DNA of 64,000 bases from Dipteris shenzhenensis (Eukaryota > Polypodiophyta > Polypodiopsida > Gleicheniales), in assembly GCA_047967505.1 (NCBI GenBank), contig CM106541.1; one strand, given 5' to 3'. Position 1 is the stretch's first letter. Each line of letters begins with the position of its first letter. The notes under the pieces were generated by a model, which worked only from the letters and a program-made list of their open reading frames with translations, was not told the DNA's origin and did no database searches. Position numbers and translations under genes: made by a program. Of the stretch, positions 21,025 to 31,452 are shown in pieces.

Positions 21025-21390
21025 TGCTGATTGTTGATACCAAAATAATATTTGTACAACTCAGTATTGCCACCAGCCCATCTTGCTGTATTATTTGAAT
21101 TTTTTGAGATGATGGAGGAGACGATGGTTGGAGAGAGGCCGAAGACTATGCACATTGCTAGGACTCAGATTACAGCCCCCCCAACAAGATGAGAGTACTC
21201 TGCTATGAAAATCATGAGCCCTTCGTAAACGTCTAGTTCGAATCCATAGAGCATAGCCATATAGATGCTAGAGGTGTGCATGCCATCCAAGCTTGTGACA
21301 TACAGATGTGGGTGGAATCGACCAAGGGAATGAAGAGATTCCATAAGAGCTAGCATTTCCAGTCCTAAAGAGTGCAACGTAATCACCTTA
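21025..21390 (-). pseudogene. Unidentified coding-like spacer between two family A LTRs
   Basis: On the minus strand a frame is open from the left-hand LTR to 21165. It includes ALMESLHSLGRFHPHLYVTS and LYGFELDVYEGLMIFIAEYS, and ends ...SHLVGGAVI. After a frame change it continues as VLAMCIVFGLSPTIVSSII and ARWAGGNTELYKYYFGINN. The hydrophobic pattern suggests a membrane protein. I do not recognise the family. It may be a captured exon or host DNA trapped between two insertions. It has no start codon of its own. Confidence 0.35.
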
Positions 21391-21647
21391 TGACAAAATA
21401 TGAAGAGGGGAGAGGAGAAGAGTGGAGATGAGGAGAGAGGGCACAACTAGAGAGCACACCACAAATGATTAACTGTACACTAGATTTAGTTGAAAAAATA
21501 GAATATATACAAAACCTTTTAGGGTTAGGGTTAGGGGATCTAACCCTTTCCTTTATAGCACTCTATAAGGTTAGTGCTATGCACATATGATCACGTGATG
21601 GTGCTATGCACACATGATCACATGATGTTGAGCGTGAACTCTTAACA
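21391..21647 (-). repeat. 3' LTR of A2
   Basis: The LTR is 257 bp. On the minus strand it runs from TGTTAAGAGTTCACGCTC to TTTTGTCA. It is the same length as the LTR at 59791-60047. The purine tract CTTGAGGGAAGG adjoins it at 21659-21648 (minus strand). Confidence 0.9.
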
Positions 21648-21735
21648 CCTTCCCTCAAGATCAACATCATGAAGTAGGCCTTCCCTCAAGATGATGATTC
21701 TAGGGAATCGAAGAAGGATTGAGCATTACATTTTA

Positions 21736-22950
21736 TCACACCCCTTTAATGGGAATGTCCTTCCTTTGCATCAAACCAAGAGCTAGTCGGTGTTTCTCGA
21801 ATAGCTCTTTACTGAATGGTTTGGTAAAGATGTTTGCAACATTTTCTTTGCTATCACAATGCTGCAATGTGATGTCACCAAGTAACACTCTTTCTCTGAT
21901 GAAGTGCTCTCTGACATCAACGTGCTTTGTCCCGGAGTGATATATTGGATTTTTGGCCAATGCTTGAGCCGATTGATTATCACAGTATATTGTTGTTGGC
22001 TTTGACTCATCAAAGTAAACTATTTCTGACAATAGTCTTTTGAGCCATATAGCCTCACATGCACCTATAGTGAGTGCTCTATATTCTTCTTCAGTCGAAG
22101 ACAAAGATACAGTCAGATGTTTGTTTGATAACCATGATATAGCACCTTGACCAAGGAAAAATGCATATCCCTGTGTCGATCTCCTGGTCTCATGATCTCC
22201 GGCATAATCACTGTCACGGTATCCCATGCAACCGTGGATGACTTCCTCTGTATTCTATCCCAAACTATCTTGTACCTCTTATGTATCTCAAGACTCTTTT
22301 GGCTGCATTCTAGTGAGACTGTTTTGGATTTGCCATAAACTGTGCTAGTGAGCTTACTGCATAACAAATATCTGGCCGTGTGATTGTCAGATATATTAGA
22401 GATCCAATGAGCTGCCTGTAGTATTTGTCATTGACTGTAGGTTTTTCTAAATCTTTAGTAAGTTTCAAACTCTGTTCCATGGGAGTGGCTGCAATCTTGC
22501 AATCTGCCATATGAAACTTCTTCAGGAGACTGTCAACATACTTGAGCTGACTCATGAATGTGCTATTTGAATCTCTCCAAAACTCAATTCCAAGACAATA
22601 GTGCATAAGTCCAAGATCTTTCATGTCAAACTCTACAGATAAGTCTTGTTTCAATTTTCTGATGAAGCTATCCTTGCTTCCTGTCACAATCAGATCATCT
22701 ACATACAAAAGTGCAATAGTAATGTCTTCCCCTTGAACTTTGTAGTAGAGAGTATGATCTGCATTGGACTTCATGTATCCCAGATCAGAAAAATACTTGT
22801 CAATTCTGATGTACCAACTTCTGGGTGCTTGCTTTAAACCGTAGAGACTTTTCTTGAGATGGCAAACCTTATTCTCCTTTCCTGGTTCAACATAACCTGG
22901 AGGTTGTTGCATGTAGACTTCCTCATCTAGATAACCATGAAATCTCTGTA
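21736..22950 (-). pseudogene. pol: Copia RT and RNase H (family A2)
   Basis: RT on the minus strand starts within YLDEEVYMQQPPGYV and shows LKKSLYGLKQAPRSW, the YVDD active site (near 22695), KDLGLMHYCLGIE and LIYLTITRPDICYAVS. The frame breaks at about 22310. RNase H (22227-21736) is open and keeps [18 protein letters not shown] and YCDNQSAQ, ending in the C-terminal [11 protein letters not shown] segment. The upstream part of RT, with its first catalytic Asp, is deleted. The resulting 296-codon frame starts in former leader (23200). Confidence 0.82.
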
Positions 22951-23515
22951 TCGTCGGTGAAGATAGAACTGCAGTATATAAAATCTGATATGTATTACAA
23001 GGCTTGTGGCAATGATGCCAGGAATAGCCAAGAGGCTTTACAAGGCTGAAATGATGTGCACGATGCCCTGAGATAGCCGAATAGGCTTTACAATGGTGGC
23101 ATGTGTGTGTGAAATCAAATGCTATCTGCCCACTGAAACAATCTGCAATGCCTCTGAACTCTGAAGTGTGCTCACTAAACTGATGAACATAAGGTTTCAA
23201 GTAATGTAATGATGTGAAACCGTATGTGAGCGTATGGACTGACTCCGAGTAGGTACTAGTCGGGAATTTTGGGCATGGCTTAGATTGGCAACTTGGGGAA
23301 ATTCAAAGCGTCCCCTCTATGGCGATCTAGTCTACCCTGATCTAGATCTAAACCAACCGTCGATCGATGAAAGAACAACAAATAATTCCTTTTTTTTGTT
23401 CTTTTTAAGTGCTGGGTCAGATGCGTCGATGTAGAGGCGAATGTGCATGAAGGAAGTGGTTTTCTCAGCGAGGCTCAAATGTGAGTGTAACTTGCACTGA
23501 AATGTGTCTATGATG

Positions 23516-23586
23516 TGACGAGCGCATACAGCACAAAAAAACGAGCGACTTTCCTTTTTGGAGTGCCCTCAAATTCTTCTTGGATC
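23516..23586 (-). promoter_or_regulatory. Conserved leader core (A2 copy)
   Basis: The minus strand reads GATCCAAGAAGAATTTGAGG, GCACTCCAAAAAGGAAAGTC and TGTATGCGCTCGTCACATC. This is among the best-preserved copies of the block shared with family D. Confidence 0.6.
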
Positions 23587-23599
23587 AAGAGATACGACT

Positions 23600-24110
23600 T
23601 GATCTAGGTGGAGGGGCAAAAGGAGTGCAAATGGTGCTCAATGATGATGTGTCACTGTGAGTCACATGCAGTGATGATGTGGCACTAAGCTAGCAAGAGG
23701 TGTGCCAGTGAAGCTCTTTGCTGAGGTGGCAGGAGTGGTCACATGAAGTGACTATGAAGCACTGTGTGTGTCTGCAGAGGTCAATGCTGACTGGACTGTT
23801 GAGGTGGCACTGTTGAGGTGGCATAGATGATGATGTCAGTAAGGTGACATGGCAATGCTGACATGGCACTGATGACATGGCTTGGATGATGTGTCATGCT
23901 TATGTGGCAATGATGACGTGTCAGTTGAGCTGGGCTACTGACATGGCAGTTGGAGATAAGATGATGGCATGGTAGCTTCAGAGATAAGGTTGCCATGTGG
24001 CATGCACTGGAGACTGCTGACATGGTAGTGGAGATAAGGTGCCACGTGTTTGGTTTCTATGGGTGCCACATGTCTTGTAGAGATAGGATTGACAGAATCT
24101 TCTTAATATG
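23600..24110 (-). repeat. CCACGTCA/CCATGTCA array in the A2 leader
   Basis: A run of short GCCATGTCA, GCCACATCA and GACACGTCATC-type units occupies this part of the leader. It corresponds to 60960-61420 on the plus strand. On the plus strand the units read TGACATGGC and TGATGTGGCA. The array is degenerate, with no fixed period. Confidence 0.7.
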
Positions 24111-25262
24111 CTGATGGAATCTCAGGATTCCGTCCTTCGTCGTCGTCTCTCCCATCTACTTGCAGAAGCTTGGAGGTCCGTCGGGAGTTGGTCATTGCCC
24201 GTGCTAGATCGTGAGAGTCGACCGATCATTCGAGGGAGATGAAGAGGCATGCTAAAGCCGGAGGAGTCACCTGTGCAGGGGCCGGTGAGCTATTGGCTAT
24301 GGCAGGTATGCGAGCTTGGAGGTCTGGATGCCATAGCTACTGTGGACAGCAGCAATAGTTGTTGGAGACGCTTCGGCTAGTTGTTGGAGGTCAGTTGGCA
24401 GACCTGGCTGAGGTTCCGTAGATGTTAGCTTGGGTCATGTCATTGGAGCCTTGCTGAAGTTGTTGCAGCGAGGCTTGTCGTGATGGCCATTTCCTCCTCG
24501 GGTGGTTGCGCTTAGGAGGAGGAGCCACCCGTTAAAGGAGCTTCTGAGCGTTGAAGGTCACTGAGCGTGTTGAAGCAGCCAGCATGCTGAGGGCTGATAG
24601 CAGTGTTGCAGTCGTGGGCTCTAGATTAGAGGGCGTCGAAGTCTTCTGATGGCTAGAAGCTATGAACAAAGTTTCTCGTTGAAGGTTGCTGGACGAAAGA
24701 GCTTAGCCATTGATGGCTGTGAGCTATGAGCACTAGAGCAGTCGAGAGCTTATAGTGGAGTCCGTTGGTGGAGCTGCACTTGGAGCAGAAGCTATGTATG
24801 GAGCCTTAGAGCTTGGGTTGCAGATGGAGCTCTGTGGAGCTTGTGAAACGATTGTCGGCTAGCTTGCTGATGCCTCAAGGAAGTCGCTGGCAATGGCGGC
24901 TAGAGTTTAGGAGGTAGTGGTCATTGTAGCTTGGTGGCTAATGGAGATCCGGCCTCATTGGTGATGCGCTTGCTATAGGGCTGCGTGTGTCATTTGGTGA
25001 AGCTCCAGAGCCAACTAGAATGCTACTGAGCCAATGGTAGTTTTTTTTTTTTAATGCTTGGCTGTAGAAGGCAATGCTCATCTATGGATTTGGAGGAGCT
25101 ACCGACCACCGCAAAGCTGCCTCATTATTTGCAGTTGGAGTTGGACTTGGAGGTCCTTGGAGTTGAAGATCGAAGCTTTTCTTCATATGGGATGGCGCTA
25201 CAGATAGAAAGTCGATGAAGGATTATTGTAGGCTTGCTTGTAGACCTGGAGGCCATTTTTAC
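24111..25262 (-). other. Probable far leader of A2; no gene
   Basis: Composition changes to more GC, with many AGCTTGGAGG/TTGGAGC-like words. This is the same style as 60440-60960 and 19460-20340, the first part of other family A leaders. No ORF is supported. A T run lies at about 25036-25050. Leader identity is inferred from its place between the repeat array and the C element. Confidence 0.4.
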
Positions 25263-25275
25263 CACGACCTCTAGA

Positions 25276-25953
25276 TCAGCCTACTCTACCTCTGCCTCTA
25301 CCTCTTCTAGCATTTGAGTAGAAGACAGCTTCTTTTGATGTTCCTCCTGAAGAAGATGCACCACCATTTCTCTGCTCTTCAGAAATTAGAAGAGCAATCA
25401 ACTCCCCAAAATTAGAAAAATTCTCACGGATAGCAATGGATGTCCGAAACTGTGCATAATCCTTTCCTAGACCATTCAAGGTCACAGAAACTAAATCATC
25501 ATCTTCCACTGGCAACCCAATGGAAGCAAGTGCATCTGCAATCTTCTTCACCTTCATGTGGTAGTCATTGATGCTCATATTTTCTCTCTGCACATTATGC
25601 AACTCCTGCTTGAGCTGCATTTTCCTGGCTTGTGTATTTGTGTTATACATTTTTGTCAAAGTATTTCATGCCTCCTTCGGCATGCTTGCATCCTGAATAT
25701 GCACAATCATAGAATTTGAAATACTGATAGACAGCCAGTACATAACTTTTCTGGCCCTCTCATGCCAGCCTTTAAATGCATGCAACTCCTGTTGATTGGG
25801 AACATTAGGAATAACAGGTTCTTGTTCAACTCCAGTAATGAACTCCCAATAGCCTTTTCCCTTAAGGAAATTTGTCATTCTAAACTTCCATGCTGGGAAG
25901 TTGTTCTTGTCAAGATTTTCAGTGACTATCTGTGAAAGAGCATCAGATGCCAT
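25276..25953 (-). pseudogene. gag: Copia gag (family C), one nonsense codon
   Basis: The start is MASDALSQIVTENLDKNNFP at 25953, chosen by similarity to the family B gag start. The UBN2-type core includes FLKGKGYWEFITGVEQEP, and after a single stop continues as QLKQELHNVQRENMSINDYH and IGLPVEDDDLVSVTLNGLG. A Gly/Arg-rich tail follows to 25276. The stop near 25664 is TGA in place of an expected Trp (TGG). The zinc knuckle seen in C2 is beyond the truncation. Confidence 0.8.
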
Positions 25954-26436
25954 TACAGAACACTGCAAAAATATTGTCACTGCAAAAAACACAACTTCTG
26001 TCTCACAAGGGCAAATCTGCAAAACTGACGAAAGTGATATTTGAACACATAGTCACTTCCTAGTGACGATTTTGCATCAACAGGCAATAAGAATGATTTT
26101 GTCACTCCCAATATCTTTGTGCATAGGCATACGATACAATTTCTGCGACAACTTTTCACGGACCTATAGAACAGTGGTCGCACAGCAAAAATAGGGCACC
26201 TTTTTGAGTGCCTGCAGAAAACTTTCGCCACCAAAATGGACCCCGAAATATAGCATATACTACCCTCTCGCCACACCGCAAAGGGAATCCCAATTTGAGA
26301 CAGTGCACTCTTGCACTTTTTGGCTGTGCTACCTGCAAAGATTTGCTCCCAAACTCGAAAAAGAAAGCAACACTGATTCTCTTACCAAGACACCGTGAAC
26401 TTGGTTTGCTTTCTTGAGCTCCTTACCATGAATCGA

Positions 26437-26448
26437 GCTCTGATACCA
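26437..26448 (-). promoter_or_regulatory. Primer-binding site of C1
   Basis: The minus strand reads TGGTATCAGAGC directly after the LTR end CTTCACA. This is the classical plant copia site complementary to initiator tRNA-Met. Confidence 0.85.
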
Positions 26449-26799
26449 TGTGAAGAGAGTGGGAGAGAAGTAAGGAGTCTCACTTGTAGCTTTCTCACAT
26501 ACACAATGGGGGAATACACACAAAGGTGGAGGCTGAAAACAGTTTTCCTCTTCTTACTTGTGAAAGCCAAAAGAATTCTCTCTCTTAGTACAAAAGGAAT
26601 AGATGAACCCTATATGTGGTTCTCAAACCAAACTCAGCTAACCTAGGTGGCATACTAAATGAGCCACTAACTAGAGTACATAAAGATAGCTATTATTCAT
26701 GGGCGGTGTACCAACCGCATCTGCAGCTCTAACAAGTCGGTGACATAAATGCACAACAGTCACCTTGGCATATCACGAGTGGAGCTCGATATCTCAATA
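26449..26799 (-). repeat. 5' LTR of C1
   Basis: The LTR is about 351 bp. On the minus strand it starts (T)ATTGAGATATCGAGCTCCAC, with the first bases mutated from TGTTGAG, and ends CTCTTCACA. It matches the plus-strand LTR at 58114-58465. Confidence 0.85.
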
Positions 26800-28614
26800 G
26801 TATTTAGGTTGTAACTTGTCTAGACTCTTTGGAAAGACTTGTCAATTAGGACTAGGTAAAGAGTTGTTAGTTGCATGGCTTGGGATTTTAATTTTTCTCT
26901 TTGGTGGAGACCGGCTTGCTGAGATTATGGCCTCCTCTTATCCTTTCCTTCTCCCTATGCTTGAGTACAACATCACTTGGGATGTTACCATCTTCATTCT
27001 CATCTAAGGGAGGAAAGTATGGTGTGGTCTCTTGGCATTAAAGCTTCTTTTTAATGTCTCTTTCCCAGTGATAAATATCTTTGTCACTCAGTTCGAAAGC
27101 AATAGGAAGTGAAGAGGTGCATGAAGTTTATTACTCCCAACTTCATGTCACAATACTTTCAAAATTCAGGTGACTTGGACAAAAAAGTCAAAACATCAAC
27201 ATTGAAATGAAATGTTATAAGGGGAGTAAAGGAACATCATTATTAACTCACATTTGCTACAGTGACATTTGGGCTGCAACCTGTGATCATATAGCCATGG
27301 AATCCATTTTTGCTCTCTTCAAAACAAAACAAGACTTCTTCCTAGCACACTTCTGTGAAATTAAACTTCTTTGGGTTGAATGCTTGAATGACCTGGCTTG
27401 TTTGATGCTTCTTCACTTGTCATCTCTCATTGAGTTGTGCAATAAATCCAAACTCTTTGAGGTGAACCTATGACAGCACGTTCAAGACTCAAAGCAAAAA
27501 ATTGATGTCACTTCCCAACTTTGGTACATCTCTCATGGAAATCTGTTTGATGCTTGAATGACCTGGTCTCACACAACTCTGTTTAATTCTCATTCACAAG
27601 CCTTCTCTCATTGCACTGTGTAATAAATCCAAACTCTTTAGGGTGAACCTATGACACATCACATTCAAAACTCGAAGCAAAAATTGATGTCACTTCCCAA
27701 CTCCGGTACATTTGTACAAGACAACAATTCATAAAATGACAAATCTCACCTTTGTTTCACATACTATGACGTTATAATAGCAGAACAAGACACATGCCAA
27801 TAGTTCTTCCCCCACTTATGACAAGCAATCAGAAAGGACAAGATTAGAGACAACAACCAAATGATAACCTCCTTCCACCAACTGAGACAAAAATGAGATA
27901 TGCATTTACAGTAAGTCAAGGTGGACCAAAGAAAACAGCTCGTCGCAAGCACCAGTGAATGACAAAAGTAGAACAATTCTTGGTACATTGATCCTTTAGC
28001 CTTGCTTGGGGAAAATCGAGAGAGCTATGCAATTCCTTTAAGACATTGCCATGCAAAGGATATCAGTGGAACTCCCGAAGATCTATCGTAAAGCATGAAC
28101 AATGCTATCATCCAAGACCATATTCTTAGAGTTTATGAGGTCTGCTCTCACCATGTCCTTCTGTTGGATGGTGCTAGTGCTCTAGATCTAATTTGGGTTG
28201 AGAGACACATCCAAAGGAGGTGACTGGTGGTGGTAAGATTGAGAGAAACCTTGTGGGAGATTAGTTTGTCTCTGTTGGAGAGAGCCAAATGATGGTTGGA
28301 TTGAGAAGACGTGGTTTTTGAATGAGCATGGGAAGAGCACTAATTAGGGAGGGTGCGCTAGAGGACAAATAAGGATACCAAGGGCTGGTTGGCAAGAAGG
28401 AAAGTGAAGCAAGCATCTAGAGAGGTCAGGTAGGAATGAGAGGAGGCAGGGAGGCACGTAAGAGTGGCATGGTGTAGGAAGGAGAGCCAAAGAAATGGGC
28501 ATGAAGGTGGCATAATTTCTTCAACTCAGGGAGGGCACCTTTAACTTAACCTTAATTTTCTATTCATGGTGGATGCAGAGGAGTCTAATTAATTGATTTG
28601 GGGCTTTTAAACAA
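26800..28614. other. No recognisable gene
   Basis: I see no supported coding region or element end in this stretch apart from the tandem duplication at 27381-27716. Short open frames exist on both strands but have no domain signature. Confidence 0.4.
27381..27716. repeat. 170-bp imperfect tandem duplication
   Basis: Two units begin TGCTTGAATGACCTGG at 27381 and 27551. They share AATAAATCCAAACTCTTT, GTGAACCTATGACA and ATTGATGTCACTTCCCAACT in the same order. Divergence is moderate, with small indels. Confidence 0.85.
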
Positions 28615-28619
28615 TTTTT

Positions 28620-28960
28620 TGAGAAAGATCCAATATATGATCGCCACTAAGCCTAGTGCACACAAGATCAGCAGAAGAACTAAGAAGGCTCAAAGCACAC
28701 TAAATAAGACATAAGAGGGAGATAGCAAATCTATATCTCTTGCAATGTGTGTTCTCAACAATACATGATAGGCCTCTTATAGAGAGTGCCCTTTGAATAG
28801 TTAACACGTGGGATCCTTTGATCCACATCTCTCTTTGTGGATGTCCTTGATCCACATCTCCACATCTTGTAGTCCACATCCTATGGTGGCTACTTTAATA
28901 CATTCCTTAGCACATATATTTGCCTCTAATTATGTGCTCATGGCACCACAACTCTCAACA
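28620..28960 (-). repeat. 3' LTR of D3
   Basis: The LTR is 341 bp. On the minus strand it runs TGTTGAGAGTTGTGGTGCC to GATCTTTCTCA. The purine tract AAGGGGAGG adjoins it at 28969-28961 (minus strand). It differs from the 5' LTR at only a few positions, for example ACGTGGGATCC versus ACATGTGGGATCC, so the insertion is comparatively young. Confidence 0.92.
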
Positions 28961-29049
28961 CCTCCCCTTGGTGCCATAATCCTTTGGCTACTGCAAGGTA
29001 GTCAGATGTGAGTTACAAGATCAAATCCTCCCCTAGATGCTTACATGGC

Positions 29050-30900
29050 TATTCTCAGGTGGTCAAGTTTGATTTACAAACATATGGGTTGAAGGTGGCA
29101 AGGTTGTTGCTTCTCAATGCTTGATGTCGATGGCGTTGTCTTCTTTGCTTGATGTAGCTTGACGCATGATGCTTTGTTCTTCTATGTGCCTTAATGCTTT
29201 CTGTGTGGATGCCATGCTTTTTGCTATGGTCATCTCATGCACTTATGCTTTTGGCATGCTTATGATAGCAATGTTTGCATTCATGCTTTGCTTTAACATT
29301 TGTCGCAAAGTTCTTATCAATTGATTTCTTTCAATATTGTCAGTGTCTAATTGCTAACAATGATTTTGATTTGACAAGCGCGTAGAGCTCAAAAAGGCAA
29401 TCACTTTTCCTTTTTGGAGCATGTCCAAATTCTTCTTGGATTGCGAGTTACGGCTTGTCAAAATTTATGTGAAGAAGAGGCCTTTAATGATGTGGCACAA
29501 GGGTTCATATGCAGTATACAAATTGTGCTTGGTAGACTGTGTGCTTAGGAGGCACTTAACTAACCCTGAAGTTAAATCTAACCATGGTTTAGTGTGGGTT
29601 GAGTTGACCAGACTTGGTTCACTTAACCATGGTTTCTTTTGATCTACGACATGGCAAAAATTTGACAAAGCCCATACCTAACCTTACCTAGGGGGATTTA
29701 CTTGACTAACCCTATCTAAATCTAATCTGCCACATGTGAGGTAGTGAGAACCTTGGCTTGAACCTTTGGAGTTTTTGCTCATGGCACATCGTCGTCATTG
29801 TTGCTGAGGTGGGTGAAGCTGCAGTTGTTGAACGTGTCTCCAGATCCGGAGTTGTGAGCCAGGAGCATATGTGAGATCCAAAAGTGTCGCCTTTGTCTTG
29901 TGTAGAGATGGAGCGGCTAGTTGGACCTCTGTGAGCTTTTTGAGTCTTTGGTAGCCAAGCTGTCATTGGAGAGGCAAGCTCTCTCTCACAAGCTTGTTTC
30001 TTGCCCCGTAGCTCCGATTCAGGAATGCATTTGCTCGAAATCGGAGGTGAACATCTACATTCCATAGCTCTTGCCATTGTTTGCCTGCTTTCATCACCTT
30101 TGGAGGCTTGGCAAACATGGAGGGACGCCAAAATTCTTTGACATCCAATTTATCTGTAGATAATTCCGCTCTACTGGGAAGTGCGAACGAGGTCACCAAT
30201 GCATCTAATAGTGGGAGGATTGTTACAAGAAGAGGGAACCTATCGCACGTATTTTGGTTGCTGCATCAAAGAAGCAGCGGCAGGACAATGAGAGATCCTT
30301 GGGTGCTTTTCAGGGAGACGGCAGCCCGAACAACTAGAGGAGTGCCAAAGCGATTGGCAGGCCTGTTGTCATCCTTGACCAAATTGGCTAGAGAGCGTTG
30401 AGGATGGCTGGTCGGTAGTGCACTATCAAAGAGACGGCAGTCGTCTGTAGCTATTGAGATATGCAGCGTCATTTGTTGTAGAGAGCTCATTTGTTGTAGC
30501 CCATGTGGTCTTGCAGTTAGTCGATCGTGGGGCACGAGTTGGTGCTAGAGAGGTTGAGAGCCGAGCGTGAAGCTTACTAGAGATTCTTGGAGCCCTTGTG
30601 AGTTAATGGTAGCCGCTGAAGTGGGCGGAGGAGCTTATTAGAGGCGCTAATCAAGTCACTCGTGCTTGTGCCGTTGAAGATGTTGGAGTTGCATGGTCAT
30701 TCGCGCTATGGAGCATTGCTTCTTTGCTTCTCGGGAAGCCATGGAGATCATTGAAGGCTATTGTTTGTTGCAGGAGTAAGTACTATGGAGGCCGAGCTTG
30801 AACTCCAATAGAGGCAGCTAAGCATGGCACTGGTTTTGTTGTAGAGGTGCTTGGTCGCACTGCAGATAGTTGTAGCAGGTGCTGTAGTTGGACTAAGAGC
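29050..30900 (-). other. Internal region of D3: leader without coding capacity
   Basis: It holds the leader core at 29372-29443, TTAACCATGG-type words near 29580-29640 that resemble the D2 leader at 53830-53940, and a GC-richer stretch (29750-30900) like 54000-54600. Open frames here, up to 139 codons, have no domain signature and differ from copy to copy. I treat them as chance frames. Confidence 0.6.
29372..29443 (-). promoter_or_regulatory. Conserved leader core (D3 copy)
   Basis: The minus strand reads AATCCAAGAAGAATTTGGAC, ATGCTCCAAAAAGGAAAAGT and TTTTTGAGCTCTACGCGC, then TTGTCA. It is the clearest bridge between the family A and D versions. It survives in an element that has lost gag altogether. 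Confidence 0.65.
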
Positions 30901-31091
30901 TAGGACGGTTGGGGCATTGGCTCTTTCAAAGGAGTAGAGATCACTCCTTATACTCTCCTAAACTCTCTCACACAAAGATAAGAACTCTCTCACATAGAGA
31001 TAAGAAAGATGGGACTCTCTCACAACAATCCAAAAATCTCTCTTTAATAAGTTATACAACACTCATCTACCTAGACTTTGTGGGGAACCTA

Positions 31092-31104
31092 TTCTCTGAT
31101 ACCG
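31092..31104 (-). promoter_or_regulatory. Primer-binding site of D3
   Basis: The minus strand reads CGGTATCAGAGAA right after the LTR end, one to three changes from the initiator-tRNA-Met site TGGTATCAGAGCC. Confidence 0.75.
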
Positions 31105-31447
31105 TGAGAAAGATCCAATATATGATCGCCATTAAGCCTAGTGCACACAAGATCAGCAGAAGAACTAAGGAGGCTCAAAGCACACTAAATAAGACATAAG
31201 AGGGAGATAGCAAATCTATATCTCTTGCAATGTGTGTTCTCAACAATACATGATAGGCCTCTTATATAGAGTGCCCTTTGAATAGTCAACACATGTGGGA
31301 TCCTTTGATCCACATCTCTCTTTGTGGATGTCCTTGATCCACATCTCCACATCTTGTAGTCCACATCCTATGGTGGTTACTTTAATACATTCCTTAGCAC
31401 ATACCTTTGCCTCTAATTATGTGCTCATGGCACCACAACTCTCAACA
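31105..31447 (-). repeat. 5' LTR of D3
   Basis: The LTR is 343 bp with TG..CA ends, nearly identical to 28620-28960. It carries a TATATAAGAGG-like promoter element on the minus strand (plus strand around 31259-31268). Confidence 0.92.
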
Positions 31448-31452
31448 TTTTT

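Larger units (their letters stand above)
21391..25262 (-). mobile_element. Family A copia element A2, leader fused to RT
   Basis: On the minus strand this reads leader (25262-22951), RT (22950-22310), RNase H (22227-21736), purine tract and 3' LTR. Gag, protease, integrase and the first part of RT are absent. The 5' LTR is also missing; the upstream end abuts family C gag at about 25262. Leader assignment is firm for 22951-24110 and weaker for 24111-25262, where only general composition and position support it. Confidence 0.78.
25263..26799 (-). mobile_element. Family C copia element C1: 5' LTR, leader, gag
   Basis: On the minus strand this reads LTR (26799-26449), primer-binding site, leader of about 480 bp and gag to about 25263, where it is cut off. 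There is no pol or 3' LTR. Its relative C2 lies on the plus strand at 58114-59790. Confidence 0.85.
28620..31447 (-). mobile_element. Complete gag-less family D element D3
   Basis: The element is 2828 bp with two LTRs (343 and 341 bp) and a 5-bp target duplication TTTTT (28615-28619 and 31448-31452). It has a primer-binding site inside the upstream LTR and a purine tract inside the downstream one. The leader, including the conserved core at 29372-29443, matches D1 and D2. Where they have gag, D3 has about 300 bp of unrelated non-coding DNA. It is a non-coding passenger, like LARD/TRIM elements, and needs all proteins in trans. Confidence 0.88.

Noticed and set aside
23000-23200. The 296-codon frame starting MKPYVHQFSEHTSEF as a novel RT-fusion protein
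   Set aside because: The N-terminal part is untranslated leader in the other copies; the frame exists only because of the deletion joint.
24111-25262. GC-richer stretch as a host gene
   Set aside because: No open frame of useful length and its composition matches the first part of other family A leaders.
29712-30131. 139-codon minus-strand open frame inside D3
   Set aside because: It falls in the leader of a gag-less element and has no domain; equivalent frames are absent in D1 and D2.
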